Assembly: GCA_013396755.1 (NCBI GenBank)
Contig: VWZF01005522.1
Coordinates: forward strand, 430,585 to 494,584
DNA length: 64,000 nt
DNA from: Sclerurus mexicanus
Taxonomy: Eukaryota > Chordata > Aves > Passeriformes > Furnariidae
Direction: 5' to 3'
The notes under the pieces are model-generated. The model saw only the letters and a program-made list of their open reading frames with translations. It searched no databases and had not been told where the DNA came from. A program made the translations under genes and the position numbers. This document shows, piece by piece, positions 13,585 through 27,400 of this stretch (position 1 is its first letter; each line of letters begins with the position of its first letter).

Positions 13585-15050
13585 TCACAGAATCACAGAA
13601 CAGTTTGTGTTGAAAGATCACCTAGTTCCAACCTCCCTGTCATGGCCAGAGATACCTTCCAGTAGATTTGGTTGCTCAAAGCCCCATCCAACCTGCCCTT
13701 GAACACTTCCAGGTACAGGGCAGCAACAACTTCTCTGAGCAACTTGTTCCAGTGCCTCATCACACTCGCAGTAAAGAATTTCTTCAGAATATCTCTTCTA
13801 AACCTACTCTCAGTTTGAAGACATTCCTCCTTGTCCTGTAAATAGGCTCTCTCCATTTTTCCTATAAGGCTCCCTTCAAGGCTGCAATAAGGCTGAACAA
13901 TCACAATTTTCTTAGCTTACCTCACAGGAGATGTGCTCCATCCCTCTAATCATCTTGGTGTCCCTCCTCTGGACCCAGTCCATCAGGTCCATGTCTTTGC
14001 TGTACTGAGAACTTCAGAGCTGGATGATGCAGTATTCCAGGCAGGGTCTCATGAGGGCAGGATCACCTTCCTCAACCTGCTGGCCACACTTCTTTTGACA
14101 CAGCCCAAGATACGATTGGCTTCCTAGGTTGTGAGCACACACTGATGGCTCCTGTTCAGCCTCTCATCCACCAGTACCCCCAAGTCCTTCTTGGCAGGAC
14201 TGCCCTCAATCTGTTCATCCCCCAGACTCTATTCATTGCCTGAACCAGGTGCGATTGGTCTTCGACTTGTTAAATTGCATGGATCTTGGTCTTGGTCTTG
14301 TTAAATTGCATCTGATTCCCATGGGCCCACTGTTTAAGCCTTTCCAGGTCTCACTGGATGGCAACCCATCCTTCAGGTGTAGCAACTGCACCCCTCAGCT
14401 TGGTGTCATCTCTAAATTTGCTGTGGGTGCACTTGATCCCTTCATCTATGTCTTTAATGAAGACATTAAATAATACCTGTCCCAATGCATACCCTTGAGG
14501 GACACCACTTGTCACTGATGTCCATCTGGACTGTGAGCCACTGACAACTATCCTCTGGATGTGACCATCCAACCAATTCTTCATCCAATGAACAACTCAC
14601 CCATCAAATCCGTAACTCTCCAACTGGAAGAGAAGGATGTTCCAGGAGACCATTTCAAAGGCCTTACACAACTCCAGACAGATGACATCTGTAGCCCTTC
14701 CCACATCCACTGATGTAGGTACTCCATTGTAGAAGGCCACTAGATTGCTAAGCAGGACTTGCCCTTTGTGAAGCTGTGAGGACTGTCTCAAATCACCTCC
14801 CTATCTCCATGTGCCTTAGCATGGGTTCTAGGAGGATCTTTTCCATGACTTTCCCAGGCACAGAGATAAGGCTGACAGGTCAGTAGTTCCCAGGATCCTC
14901 CTTTCTACCCTTTTTAAAGGTGGGTAAAATGTTTCCCTTTTTTCAGTCACCTGGGACTTCACCTGACTGCTATGACTTTTCAAATATCATGGAGAGTGGC
15001 TTGGCAATTACATCAGCCAATTCCCTCAGGACTCTGGGATGCATCAGGAA
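13585..15050 (-). mobile_element. CR1 LINE, reverse strand, reverse transcriptase to 3' end
   Basis: This is a CR1 copy of about 1.45 kb on the minus strand. Its 3' end lies at the left edge (CACAGAATCACAGAACA at about 13586-13602, the reverse of the CR1 terminal repeat). On the minus strand, 14584 down to 14351 translates to the late reverse-transcriptase region: a VTSGVPQG block, an LFNVFIKDIDEGI block, then the catalytic box as FRDD (14405-14416) where active CR1 has FADD. The segment up to about 14790 encodes the preceding palm region, with a short frame around residues AFEMVSWNILL. Frames are interrupted between blocks, so this is an inactive relic. It is 5'-truncated near 15050. Confidence 0.9.
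14266..14311. repeat. 31-bp internal duplication in CR1
   Basis: The 15-mer CTTGTTAAATTGCAT occurs at 14266-14280 and again at 14297-14311, with a CTTGGT doublet between. This small tandem duplication arose inside the CR1 copy and contributes to its frame decay. Confidence 0.7.
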
Positions 15051-17849
15051 ATGAGGACTAAAAGAAAATTAGAACATATTTTAACAAAGACATTTGGAAT
15101 AAAAGCCAAATTTAATCTTTTCCTCTTGTGCCTTCTTTTTCCTTTTCTCTTTTTTGTCCTTTTAAATTCTTTAAGTTTTTTACTCAAAAGTTCAGTAGAT
15201 CTTATTTGTCTCAAGCATGTTTTCATATTTAGCTAATAGAAAACTATTTATAGCATATTTTGTTCGAAGTAATACAAATTAGTTACGTATTAAAAATAGG
15301 CAAGATTTTATATAACACAATTACTGGTAGTCCATATTTTCTCAAAATACTCAGAAAAGCTCTATTTATTGATGCAACTGTGAGTCAACAGAGCCATACA
15401 CTGAAGGTTTAGTTCCTCATCAGAGTTTCAGAACACTGTTTCACACTGGCACCCAGCTGCACCCAGCAGCTTGCCTTGTCACTGCCATGACCCAGCAGCT
15501 AGTGGTACCTCATCATTTCTTCCCTCCTCAACCATGAACAGAGTCCAGGAACAGAAAGCATCCTGCTCTGACACGTCTTTCCTGGATGACCCCTGGCACT
15601 GCTAACCTTCTGTTCAACTCCACATGGTTGCACAGCTTGACCTTGAAATACCTGCTAGGCTTAGTCAGGAGGAGCCCCATGCACCTCCAGCCCCCTGCTG
15701 CTTTCTCACAGCATGCTGACATATCACCTGCTTTCTACATTTCAAGGCTGAAAACAAGAAGGCATAAATAGCATTGCCAGAAATTCCTACTTGTAATTGC
15801 CAGCCCTCTTGTAAGATGTTATGGGGCAATATGCAGAGCAGGGTATGAAAAAATGAGTTCACATGGCTCAAGATAGGTAAGAGATATCTCATAATTGATC
15901 CTCTCTACTATTGCTGACTTTTGTAAGTATTAAAACATTCTGTCACAACTGCTGTCTTTTCTCATTGTGCATGACAAAGGCATTCCCTTTATTTGTGGGT
16001 TTATCCACACTCTCACTAAACAAGGAGCAGTAAGTAGATGTCCCCTGCTGAGTGCCCTTCATCATAAAACTTTCCAAGTTAACAGAAAAAAATATGCTGT
16101 TTGCACAGCACTAATTATAAAAGGTCAAAGGGAAACATCCTCTGAGCAACTGTAATTTCTTAGGAAATCTTTCTTACTCCATGAAAGTGAAGATTACTCA
16201 TAGCATGACAAATCTGGAAGAACTATTAAAGGTTTCACTCCCACTTGTCACCAATACTTTAAACCTGACATACAGCTTCCAAAAGTATTAATAACTTACC
16301 TAACATCTCCTTGGAAATACATTGCCAAAAGTGAGAAACTTATTTCCATCTTTTAGGGGATGGTTGATATTAAGAATTCAGCACAATTTTTCATCAGCAG
16401 TCTTTTGTCCTAATATCAAAGGAATTTTAGTATTGCTACAAGGACCTTGACCTAATAAAGCACTTATGCATACACAGCTTCGATGGGAATCATCATGTGC
16501 TTAGGATAAACATATCCCTAAGTGCTATTTACAGATAAGAGTACAGGTTTTCAGGTCCATTTCCAAAGCATGTTTAAATACAACATAACATAGACATACA
16601 GAGCAGCAATATACCAGTTGTGGATACTTTCAAAGAAAAACAAAACCTCGCGTATTCTATGTGATGAGATTTATAAAGCAAAATATCCAGTAGCTACCCA
16701 CAGAGGAATAATTCTGACAAAGAGGAAATACAAGAAATAAAATGAGCAGAATAAAACTGAGACTTTCAAAAGTTATACAGCCTGCCTAACATAAGACAAA
16801 TTCTCATACTGTTGGGAAAATTCACCAAGTGTTTCCTTCCACAGGTGTATAAATGGGAGAGTGATACAGCTGACCTGTGACTGCAAACCCAATAAAACTA
16901 GTGAAGTGATAGAAAGCAGACAGGATACAAAAAGAGTGTTAGCCTGTGACAGCTTCATTCATTGGGTATGAACGTCTGTCACGTTTTGAATCACAGCTGT
17001 GGAAACAAGCTGCTGAATTTCCTCCCTAACTCTGACAATAATTTTGTTATTTAAGTATAAATGCCCTGGAAGTCTCAATTAACAGCAAACTGCTGAGTGC
17101 CTTTTGTAAGCAGAGCATGCTAGCGGGAGAGAATCTGTGACTTAAAGCTGTGTTGTCATGCAACTCAGGAGGTACAGAAATGAGCCAGGCAAACAATTCC
17201 CAGACTGTTTTTTCCTGAGCAGATTATCCACCTTATCTGAACTTCACAGCAAAAGTGAGACAATTGATTAAACAATTTTAGTATTTCTGGTTATAACAGA
17301 TTATGGACTCTGTCTTCTAGTGCTCTGTCTGAATCAGAACAAAATGGTTTCTTTCAAAGGGAAAATGAAAATGTGCTTTTCATTTAGTAAGAGTCAATCT
17401 GGAAAAAAAATTTAAATACTTCAGTTGTTCTTGATACATTAACAAACGTCTCCAGGATGGGTTTCCTTGGACCCTAGAGTAGGAACAAAGTATTCACTCT
17501 CTGATGGAAAAAAAATAATGTAACACATCATAAAACTATTATGGTGACAGAAAGCACTGAAAATCAAAGGGTTAACACCACCCCTATAACTTATTATCAA
17601 AGCAATATTATTATACAATTAATGTGCTATTACTAAGCCTGTTGCAAAATTGGATTAATCTTTATTCCTCAGACATAATCCATTGTTTTAAGGCGCCTGC
17701 CATCGTTTTGTTCCCAAGGAGCACTGTTTTTACACCAGGAAGTGCTGGTCCACTATTATCCTGGTAAGAAAATCACTCAAACTCTGTAAAGTATCATTTT
17801 AAATATTTTTTTATTAGAACTAACTATAAAGAAAGGAAATACAGTATAG
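15051..17849. other. Non-coding stretch, nothing recognised
   Basis: AT-rich sequence with short frames only. Roughly 15430-15760 is more GC-rich and open on both strands for 60-75 codons, but it shows no recognisable domain. Confidence 0.45.
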
Positions 17850-18341
17850 ATAATCTCATGTCCCTTTAGACGCTGGGAACCCAAAGTTGTGCAGGATCAA
17901 ACAGGCTCCACACAGCATGCCATGCAGGCCCTGCCTGTGGAGAATTTGCTTCATTTGGGTCACTCAAGATACTATAAGGTTCACTTACAAGAATACATCT
18001 TTGCTCATCATTTCTACTGTCAAAAAGAGATGTCTGCAGGAGAACTTGCTGATGCACTTTTAGAAAAAGGCAATGACATGCTGGTACGAAATTGGAGCTG
18101 CCTTGCAGGTTCTTCCATCACCATAGCCCAGCTGAGTTTTCCCAGTGCCAAGGGGGATGTACAGCATGCCACTGGCCTGAAGGCAACACTGTACATGCAG
18201 CACAGCACAGACCCGCAACTGCACAGATTCACTGTTACATGGAATACTGACTCCTTGGTGTGCCACCAGTATCCCCAGAGACACCTGATGCTCATCTACG
18301 TTGTAGAAACCAAACAGGGCGAAGGACTACACAGTCCTTAG
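17850..18341 (+). CDS. Unrecognised open frame, possible terminal exon
   Basis: The frame is open for about 163 codons, from just after a stop at 17847-17849 to a TAG at 18339-18341. No ATG sits near its start, so if real it is an exon rather than a whole gene. A passable splice acceptor (pyrimidine-rich TCTCATGTCCCTTTAG) ends at 17869, and an AATAAA lies at 18465-18470, about 125 bases past the stop. The translation has mixed composition and no low complexity, with stretches such as HSRYYKVHLQEYIFAHHFY and LMLIYVVETKQGEG, but I recognise no family. Against it, the minus strand is also open here for up to 91 codons, so local composition may explain the length. About one frame this long is expected by chance in 64 kb. 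It could be a terminal exon, an old retrocopy fragment or noise. Confidence 0.25.
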   Translation: MISCPFRRWEPKVVQDQTGSTQHAMQALPVENLLHLGHSRYYKVHLQEYIFAHHFYCQKEMSAGELADALLEKGNDMLVRNWSCLAGSSITIAQLSFPSAKGDVQHATGLKATLYMQHSTDPQLHRFTVTWNTDSLVCHQYPQRHLMLIYVVETKQGEGLHSP

Positions 18342-18464
18342 GGTACACAGAGAGAAAGAGAGAGAGGTGTTCTTACAGGCTTTCAGGGACACATCCTGTT
18401 AGGCAGCTGTGTCAGAGGAATGAGATCTTCTGGAGGTTTTCAACATTATCTACATCTCTACATC

Positions 18465-18470
18465 AATAAA
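18465..18470 (+). promoter_or_regulatory. AATAAA poly(A) signal downstream of open frame
   Basis: A canonical hexamer lies 124 bases after the stop of the open frame at 17850-18341. It is compatible with a terminal exon, but such hexamers are common in AT-rich DNA. Confidence 0.3.
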
Positions 18471-18489
18471 TACTCAATGTAGGCACTTA

Positions 18490-20265
18490 TGACTGCTTTG
18501 CTAAATGATGACATGCAAGCACAAGTTTGTAACTCAAGTTAGACAGACTATATATATCACACTATCTTTTCTTATCATCCCCAAATTCAGATTCTCTTGT
18601 ATTGCCTTAACTTTACCCGTGGCCACATCTTGAAAACTTATCTTTAATACTCAGGTAAGAAGATTTTTTTCCTAGTCTGTTTCTTCTCATCTACATATGG
18701 AAAACTCTCACATGAATTCAGCAACACTTCTGGCTCTGTCCCTCTGTCCTTAAGGGTAGGAGGGGGAAGAAGGAGTAGGGAGAAGTAGGGCCAAAGTTCA
18801 TGTGTAACTACCACAGGAGCTATGAATGTAGAGAAGAGAGAGAAGCCTAAGTGCTCAAACAGCTCAATTGAACAGGCTTAGGTTGTGGCAGCTCAAGAAA
18901 ATGCTGCCTCTTTCTGCCCACCTCAGCATCATGCCAGAAGCTGTAGCAGGTGCAGAAGGAAATAGTCACTTAATGCACAGTTTTTAATTCAAATATCTGG
19001 GGTTTAGCCTAAACAATAAAACTTCATTGGCTCTGACATACTTTCAGGTGCTACTAGAGGTTATATAGAGCACTCCAGAACATCTGAAAGTCCTCCTGGG
19101 AGAAAAGGTAGGATAGTTTGGTTTTTTTTTTCACTAATTTCTTCCTGGTTTTATAGCCACCCATTCTAGCAGCTGTTAGGTGCCTCCAGTTGAAGGGTCA
19201 GGTAAATGATTACAAAACTTCTAAGGTCCCTAAATCCTTCCCCTTGTCATGGTGAGCACGTGACATAAAGAAAATATTTTTTTCTTTCTGTTTTGATATC
19301 ACTTTATTTCCATTAACTGAGGGAAAACTCTGAAAACTTTTTAGTCACACTTTGTAGCCAACAGAACATAATCACAATTTCATTTCTGGGTACAACTATT
19401 TTAGAGCACTAATCTCCTGAACCCATTAAGAGGTGTGTAACAGGCAGGTTACACATGACAGGACACAACAATGCAGGGCAGATTTATTATAGCTTTCTAA
19501 AAAAGAGGCTTATTTCTCTGTAGTTTATCCTAACCTGTTGGCTGAATGCTGGCAAGTAACCAAGCAAGTTCTGACATATGGCAGTCTTTTATGCTGTGAT
19601 ATTTGAACATAAATAAAGAAATGGAGAGCAAGAAGAAAACTGAAGGATGGTGTGTTCGGTTCTCCTTTTGAAAACATCCTCTGGAAGCAATGCAAGAAAA
19701 CCCTACGCCTGGATTACCACCTGCAGACTGATTTAATCATCATAGCTGCAAAAGTAAAAAGGAGGTAAGGAGGAAGGAAGAGCAAAGCACCATCAGAGTC
19801 AGTTCCAGAAAGGCTTCACATACCCTATTGCAAGCAAATACCTGAAACAGTGAAAAGAGCCTAAATTGGACTATGGGAAGACTTCATAAGCAGTACAATA
19901 ACCAGAGACATGTGTTTGAAGTTTTCCTGGTGTATCAAGGGAAATTGTACCTATAAGGTAGTCCTGCTAAAGCTGGCCGACCTGTACCACTGTGGGACTC
20001 GTATGTTCCTTTGTCATGGGGTCAGAGTGACAGTCAAAAGGCAGATCTGAGTGTAGCCAGCCTCTGCCAGGATCCTTGGGATTTGGAAATGGCCTATGGC
20101 TCTAGAGGTAGAACTAAAAAATATAAATTCTCTCAGTAAAACTGAATACTGAACAAATGTCTTACTGTCCAGCCGGGATACTTGCCATCTATGCAAACAA
20201 TAACAGGAAAAGGAAAGCCTCTACCTGCCAACCAGGCAGCAAATTGGAGATGCCAACCTAAAGGA
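18490..20265. other. Non-coding stretch, nothing recognised
   Basis: No repeat family or coding signal was recognised. There is a short purine-rich patch near 18750-18790 and a T run near 19121. Confidence 0.45.
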
Positions 20266-20267
20266 AT

Positions 20268-20615
20268 GTCACAGAATGACAGAATGGGTAAGGTTGGAAA
20301 GAACCTCAGTGGAGCATCTGGTCCAACCTCCCTGTTCAAGAAGCACCATCCTAGAGCACATTGCACAGGATTATGTCCAGATGGTTCCTGAATAGCTTCA
20401 GTAAGGGAGATTTCACAACCTCTCTGGAAATCTGTTCCAGTGCTTGGTCACCCACACAGCAAAGTTCTTCCTCATGTTCAAGTGGAACCTCCTGTGCATC
20501 AGTTTCTGCCCACTGCCTCTTGAAATATTTCTTGGCACCACTGACGAGAGCCTGGATCTGTCCTCATGACACCCTCCCTTCAGATACTTAGAGGCACTGA
20601 TGAGGTGTTTTATGC
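20268..20615 (-). mobile_element. CR1 LINE 3' end, reverse strand
   Basis: It begins with the reversed terminal repeat (CACAGAATGACAGAATGGG), followed by the typical reverse-orientation CR1 sequence GGTCCAACCTCCCTGTTCAAG at about 20320-20340. It then continues through TTCTTCCTCATGTTCAAGTG near 20465 to about 20612. It is 5'-truncated and non-coding. Confidence 0.88.
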
Positions 20616-20885
20616 TGGACTGCGGGGAACATGATAAATAATACAGTATGCTAGAAGAAAAGAGACTTGAGACAACGAAGTACACAGAGCTCAAAATTAG
20701 AGTCCAGAAAAACACAGCAGAGTTTTACATGCTGTGACAAATAGCAGAAACCAGCTTCTGCAAAAACAGAAGGAATAATAACAACAGATTACAGTGCTTG
20801 CAAAAATTTGACAATGTCATCATGATGACAAAGAAGATGATAGCAGAAACACAAGAAAAAAAGTGGAAACCAAAAAATCCCACAG

Positions 20886-20940
20886 CATATATATATATGT
20901 GTGTGTATATGTGTGTGCATATATATACGTATGTATACAT
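20886..20940. repeat. TA/TG microsatellite
   Basis: Alternating TA and TG dinucleotides, interrupted by single CA and CG steps. The short frames over it on both strands, rich in Tyr, Ile and Val, are artefacts of the repeat. Confidence 0.9.
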
Positions 20941-21380
20941 CTGCCAGAAAAAAAGCAGAAGAAGGTATAGAAATAAAGCAGGGGGCTTAAAGTATCCATC
21001 TTGCCCTCCTAAAGAAATATGGGAATTATATGAAGGAGCAAATAGCAAGCTAGAATAAATAAATATTTAATAGTATCACTAAACTGCTAAAAATACGTTT
21101 GGCTTTTGTTGTTGTCTAAAGGCAGTTCTAGGGTTGGAGCCAACATATTTAAGCAAGAGCCTGACACCTCTTCAGAACTTAGAAACTCTCAACAGCATAC
21201 AAAACAGCCTTGTAGCCCCAAATAGCAACAAGAGGAAAAGCAAGCACGAAAATAAGAGTTAAATTAAATAATTTTTCAGAAATCATGGCCAAGCAAAAGA
21301 GGTCACAGGGTTTATATTCACCCATGATCACCGCAGGAAATAAATTTATAAAATCTATCATATAGTATAGAACATAGATG

Positions 21381-21421
21381 TTTATATATGTATATATATA
21401 GACATAAATATATATATATAT
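21381..21421. repeat. TA-rich microsatellite
   Basis: Imperfect TA repeat with GTA and GACATAAA interruptions. Confidence 0.85.
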
Positions 21422-24400
21422 GCAAAGTGCTTTCAACTGAAGCAATGAATGTTTGAATATTTGAATGTTTATATTTTTATTAATAGGTAATTCTTTTCGT
21501 GTTTGATGAATCAAAGAGGTGATAGGAGGTATCCCTAAAAGACAGTGATCTTTTTGTGCAGAATACCATTCAAGGTAGACTGTGTCTGAGTAGCTAAAAA
21601 GTTACCCTGGAAAATATGATCAATATTCCAGAGTAGATAGGAAAGTATATGTAAACTATGAGAGGCATATAAAAGTATGACTAAGAGTCTCTGTGCTGCT
21701 TTCAGAGGATATGTGCCACTTTGATCTCATGTCATGTTAAAGAAATAAAAATCTATAGGAATAAAGTTACAATGAGTAATGTTGGGCTCATTGCCCACAT
21801 TCTGTCGATTGGAAACCATTGCTTGACTGGTCTGCAAAACAAATGCAAACAAAAGCATACATATTCTCACTGTACAAAAATGTAAAGTGGAAACTGATAC
21901 ATCTAATAAATTATCATTAAGAATGCATCCTATTGTTCAGCTGATCATGAATTAAAGCCAGTATATTGTACAAGACAGTTGGCAGAATTCTTTTAAGACT
22001 AATTAGGCTGTTTCTCATTAGAAAAAATGGCAATTAACACATTGGAATTCAGTGAAGTAGAGAAAAATAGAGCTGTATGAGGAACAGATTTAAAATAAAA
22101 TCTGTGTTTTCTCGAGATTATTATAAAGAAACAGGAACAGGGCCATTCTGCCTGAAAAGATACCTTAAAAAAAGAGGACTCTAAAACTTGTAAAGAAAAC
22201 AAATTTGAATGCAAAAACTGTTGAAAGCCTGCATTAAGAAGCCAAGACAGTACATGCCGTATGCCACAGAACTGCACACTTTGCTGACTTACAAGCAGTT
22301 AAAGTAGCTCTATTCAGTGTTCTGTGATTATAAAATTGTTATAAAATCAGAGGCTCAATGAACCATTAAGCATGATAAAGCAATCCAGCTCTTCCTCAGG
22401 AATGTCATGGTCAAGATCAGTTGCTTACCGTGGTAGCAGCAACAGGCCTACGTGGCGGAGCTGCCTGACACTTCATACATAGGCTGGTAGTCATCTCATA
22501 GTTCTTCCCCCAAATATTTGAGCTCCACATCTCATAAGACCATGATCTTCTGACCTGAAAGGATGCTAATGATCACCCCACATACATATAAATGTATTTC
22601 ATCAAACACCTTACAGAACCTGCTGTAGCACTTTAATTTATTCAGTTAGTATATTTGTTTATATTTTAAGAGTAATAAAGATGGAAGAGGTAATATGTAA
22701 TGATGGGCCTTAAAATAGCCTCAGTTTAGCCTTCAGCTGGCCATCTGCAGATCATGGTGCTGAGTAAGACATATGAAACCCCATTCCGAATCATTAAGGA
22801 ATTTCTGGAATTTTAAAAATTAGGAATTAAATAAAAAACACAGACTTCATCCTTCAACAGATGATATAAAAAGAACATCTAAGTATGTATGGAGTCATAA
22901 TCCTCTGGCAGATAATCTTTGCAGCTACTCTAACTGCTGAAGATTTCTATGGGTAATATCTACAACTAGGATATCCCAGTTCTGACTATTACTTTTTCAC
23001 TGGTTAGTTATCTGGTATTTAGCTTTCAAATTTAGTAGTTGATTTCCTATTGCATATGTCTTCTGTAATTATTCTGGATATTTGTCCATATTTGCACTCT
23101 GCACCTTCTGGAATTCAAGGAAACAGCAAAGATAAAAGTATTGCTTGGATAAAGGTGATGAGGCCTATGTTAACAGGCTCTTGGATGTGATCAGTAAATG
23201 ATGCCATGACCCAGGGAAATAATAATTTTTCATTCTGAACATTTCTAGGGCAATATTAAAGTTAGCAGTCTACTGACACACTAATTGGGATAAAAAGTTG
23301 ACTCTTTTCTCTAGGTACTTCTTTCCCCTCTTCCCATTTCTCAGATTATTGCAGAGCATTTATACCAGCCTGTCTTCTCCTATAAGCAGCAAAGAATGGG
23401 GCATCATGGGCCATTAGCTGTAAGACTTGGACTTTAAACATTTGGAAGTGCTATTAAGCTCTTAAGCTCACTTGTCATGCCTAACCCTAGAGCCAATGCT
23501 CTAACAAGGAGAGAAACAGATGCTTCTCTTCCTGTTCTCCCTTCAGCTCTCCATTTGGTGATAAGAAACTTGGATACACTCCCCAGTAAGATCCGCAAGG
23601 TTGTCCAAGAGATGAGTGTGGGTGTGAACTGTGCCTCTGCTTAGTCTCCAGCAATGACGTGTGCTGTTTATGCTCTAATTGGAAGGATGCTGGAGAGAAG
23701 TTGTGTCTAGCTCTAGGCTTGATTTCAGCAAAAGTAAGCTGCAGAGAGCACACTTTAATTACAGGTCTGGCATAGTTTAACAGACAGCAGGAATACTCTT
23801 TAATGTAATGTATGGAAATACAGGTAACAGAGAAAGAAAAACAAACCAAATAACAACAACAAAACCCCTTGAGGTGAAGACTTGATAGACCTTTAGCTAC
23901 CAAATATTTTATAATCTGTGCATTCATCATGCCTTCATTTAATAAAATCTGCAATGTAAAAAGGAAAAGACAATTAAAAGTGAAGTCATCTCAAAAATGG
24001 CCAGAATTCATCTATGGCTATATCTGCATCTACTCTCAGGGAAGTTCAGAGCAACTGGTGAAAAATAACTAGCCATGATAGCAAGTCTGACCAGTGTTTG
24101 TGTCTCACACTGTTTGGCAGGTCCTCGGCAATCTGGAGATACAGCGTACCTAGTTAATGCAATGCACTGTTCATTGAAAACAATGAACACACTGCAAAAA
24201 TTGGAACCAGCTGTCATAACCAAGAAGCAGGTTAGACTCTGTACTGCTATGAGAGTATGTAAACACCTACGAGCCCATACTGTGTTCACAGCAGAACACT
24301 TTCAGTGACAGCAGCATTTATGAGTAAATGTATCCAAATCATACAGACTCAACAGGAGAGGGTTATCTTTTAACTTGTCTGCAATAGAGCATGAAAATAA

Positions 24401-27400
24401 TTTTGATCCCCTGGAAATAATTTATTTAAAAAGGAGTAGGACTAAATACTGACACCTTCCTTTATTGCCTGTCTACACTGTAGTTCATCCAGGGTAAAAC
24501 AGAATTGAGCACCAAACCCTCAAGGGACATTGAAATTATTATCTCCTTTAGAATATAATGTATCACAGAGATAGTTTCAAAACATTGCCTTTTGAACTTT
24601 TAAAAAATGTTTCTAAAGCCAGTTCTTGGAAACTGATAAACCAGAGAAACCCAGAGCCTGCATCTCCTGTCTGCAAATTAGGAATTACTCAACCACTGAA
24701 ACTGAGATCATCAGAGCAGCAGCAGTGAAAGAGGGCCTATGTTGTCCATTCTCCCTTTCTTCTTTCCCTAAATCAAACCTATACAGAGCACAAGGGCATG
24801 CATATAAAAGCAAACATACTTGTACATAATGACTTTACAAGGAACAATTATGTGTTTCCCTTGTTTCTTTTTTGCCCTCAAACTGCATGCTTATTTTGTT
24901 TATTTTTTGGTATGGCTTAATCATAATTCTGCATTTGCCTAATACTATGCAAGTTTGATAAACAGCATATAAAAACACAGCCAGATGTTTTCAGACGCAG
25001 CCCATTTTTAACTAATTCCAGGGAATAAAGGTGGTGGAACTGTGCTTCTTCCTGTGTTGGGGGAAAAGACATGGTAGAGGTTTTGATAAGAGCTAAAGTT
25101 TAACAAGAGTGAGGGACATTCCAGGAAATTTCAGGGAAAGACAATAATTATAAGAGACCTCTATTAACAACTGATTTTGAATTATCAAAAAAAAGATGTG
25201 AGATTAAGGAAAATATAGGAGGTCTTTCCTGGTTATTTTCATGGCTGATCAGGTGAGCTGTGCTAGGAAGACCCACACAATCAGTTTCAACTTAGCAGCT
25301 CTTCACAAAAATACCTTCATTTACACATAGACACATAATGACTAATCATAGTTGTGTGTGTGATCAGACACACAGAGCTCCCCTTCCTGCTGTTTGTCAG
25401 GCCAATCCATACATTAATTTCGCATTAGGCTTATCAAGTTATTGCAGTGGCTATTTCAGCTTTTCTTTTCAGCTACTTTTCTTTTTCTCCAAGATCTCTA
25501 AGACTTAGAATAGTAACTCCTACATTTCTGTGCTACATTAACTAATGTTCCATGGCCTCATGCCAGTAACCACTGCCTTCAGCTCTACAGAATTTAGGCA
25601 AGGCTGTCTATAGAGGGCAGCCAGAAGAATAAATCATAAACCACATTTCATTTCATATAGTGGAGTTAAATTCTTTAAACAATCCTTGCATTGCTACCAG
25701 GAGTAGTACTATTATTTTAAACAAATAAAGAAACAAGGATTTACAAATAAGTCTTGAAAGTTTTGATACTGACATAAAACACATTATTGGGAAACTCATT
25801 AATTCACATCAGAAATTCAATTATCTATAAATTCTGTCATTTTTAAATACCTTTTCCTATTGTGTCCTTGAGATCCATTCAAGCCATTTTTATGACTTCT
25901 TGGTTTTTATATTGTAGTCTTGAGTTTGTCATGACACACTAAAAAATTGGAGCTTTGTGTGATGCACAGGAGTGATGTTCTTTGGCCCTATCTGGGTCAG
26001 TATCTGTTGCAGTCCCATATACAGATTATAGCACAAACCCATCCTTTTCCTTGCAACTCTTTCTTCTATTCACCTACTATGGTAGCTTGCTGAATAGCTG
26101 AAATGCAGTAGTAGCATTCAGTGGTGAAGACCAAACTATGAAGGGAAAGAATTTTGGAGGATATTGTGGTGGGAAACAATGCACATTGGAAGAGATGGAA
26201 ATGTACTACAGGACAGTTGCAGAAGTAGGGCTCCTGAGGCATGGGAAAAGAAGGCTATTGGAGAATAGAAAAGAAACAGCCCAGGACAAAGAGGGACCTG
26301 TCTGTACTTTCTTAGTACTGGAGCAAGTACTGTTACTCCTATATAGTGTAATACTGAGACAAGAAATAATAGGTGATACAGTTCATGAAGGCAAAATTTA
26401 AGTATTAAAGTTATTTGAAATCATATGGTTTCCATTATGGCTATATATGAATTCATAATGGTTTCCACTAGTGAAGCATGAGGTGGAAATGCACCATATT
26501 GCCAATCTGCCCTTCAAACCCTGTCAGCAGAAAACCCCACCTGGCCTTTAGCTGAAACTCAGTGAACTAAATTCACACTCATACAACTGCTACACTAAAC
26601 TTCTGAGTTTTGACAAGATTGGTGTGACTTTTTTCTCATTTCACATTGTTCCAGCATAATTTTATCTATCAGTCAATTGCACTTGTACAGACAGTATACA
26701 GTTCAAAATGCTTCAGAAATACTGTAAGCAGAAAAGCCTGCTGATAACTTCTAAGTTCAGGAGAAATTCTTCACAATGTTTTTAGGTTTGTACTCAGTGA
26801 ACATCACACATTAAATACATAATGTGCCATAGATGAAGGTAGCTTGCTCATTTTTTTCAGGCACAGATATTCACTCACACTTGCAAAAAGAAGAAATCGA
26901 AAACTTTACCAGATTCCCTCAAATGCATTCTTGCTTTTCCCCAACAACATATGGTGGACAACATCTCCAGCTGGTCTAAATCAGACAAGTTTCACTGAAG
27001 TATATTAATTCTGTAATAAACTAACCACACAAGTTCAAAATAGCACATAAAATTTTAGAAGTACTGTCCCAATTTTCCATAGTATTTAATCTGCTAGAAC
27101 CTGTATCTGCCAGTATACCCTATTAGTCCAATCTACTGTGTTAGACATGGGCCCCCTTTTGTGTCCTTCCCTCAGGGAAATTTTCACTTTCTGATAGTAT
27201 CATGTTACCAACTAAATTAGTCTTAATACAATATTTTAACAAACTCTTGAAAAACTTATTAATGGACTTTTCTTCCATTCTGAAAAGTTCATCAGACTGT
27301 ACAAATCACTTCCAGAATCTGCCATGGTCAATGTTGAGTTCAGGAAACTAGAGTAGGTTTCTATGTGTGTACCAGCCTCTCTGCCAACCAGCTGCTGAAA

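Noticed and set aside
23487..23954. 155-codon minus-strand open frame
   Set aside because: No recognisable motif, irregular composition and no splice or poly(A) context. A frame of this length is expected by chance in 64 kb.
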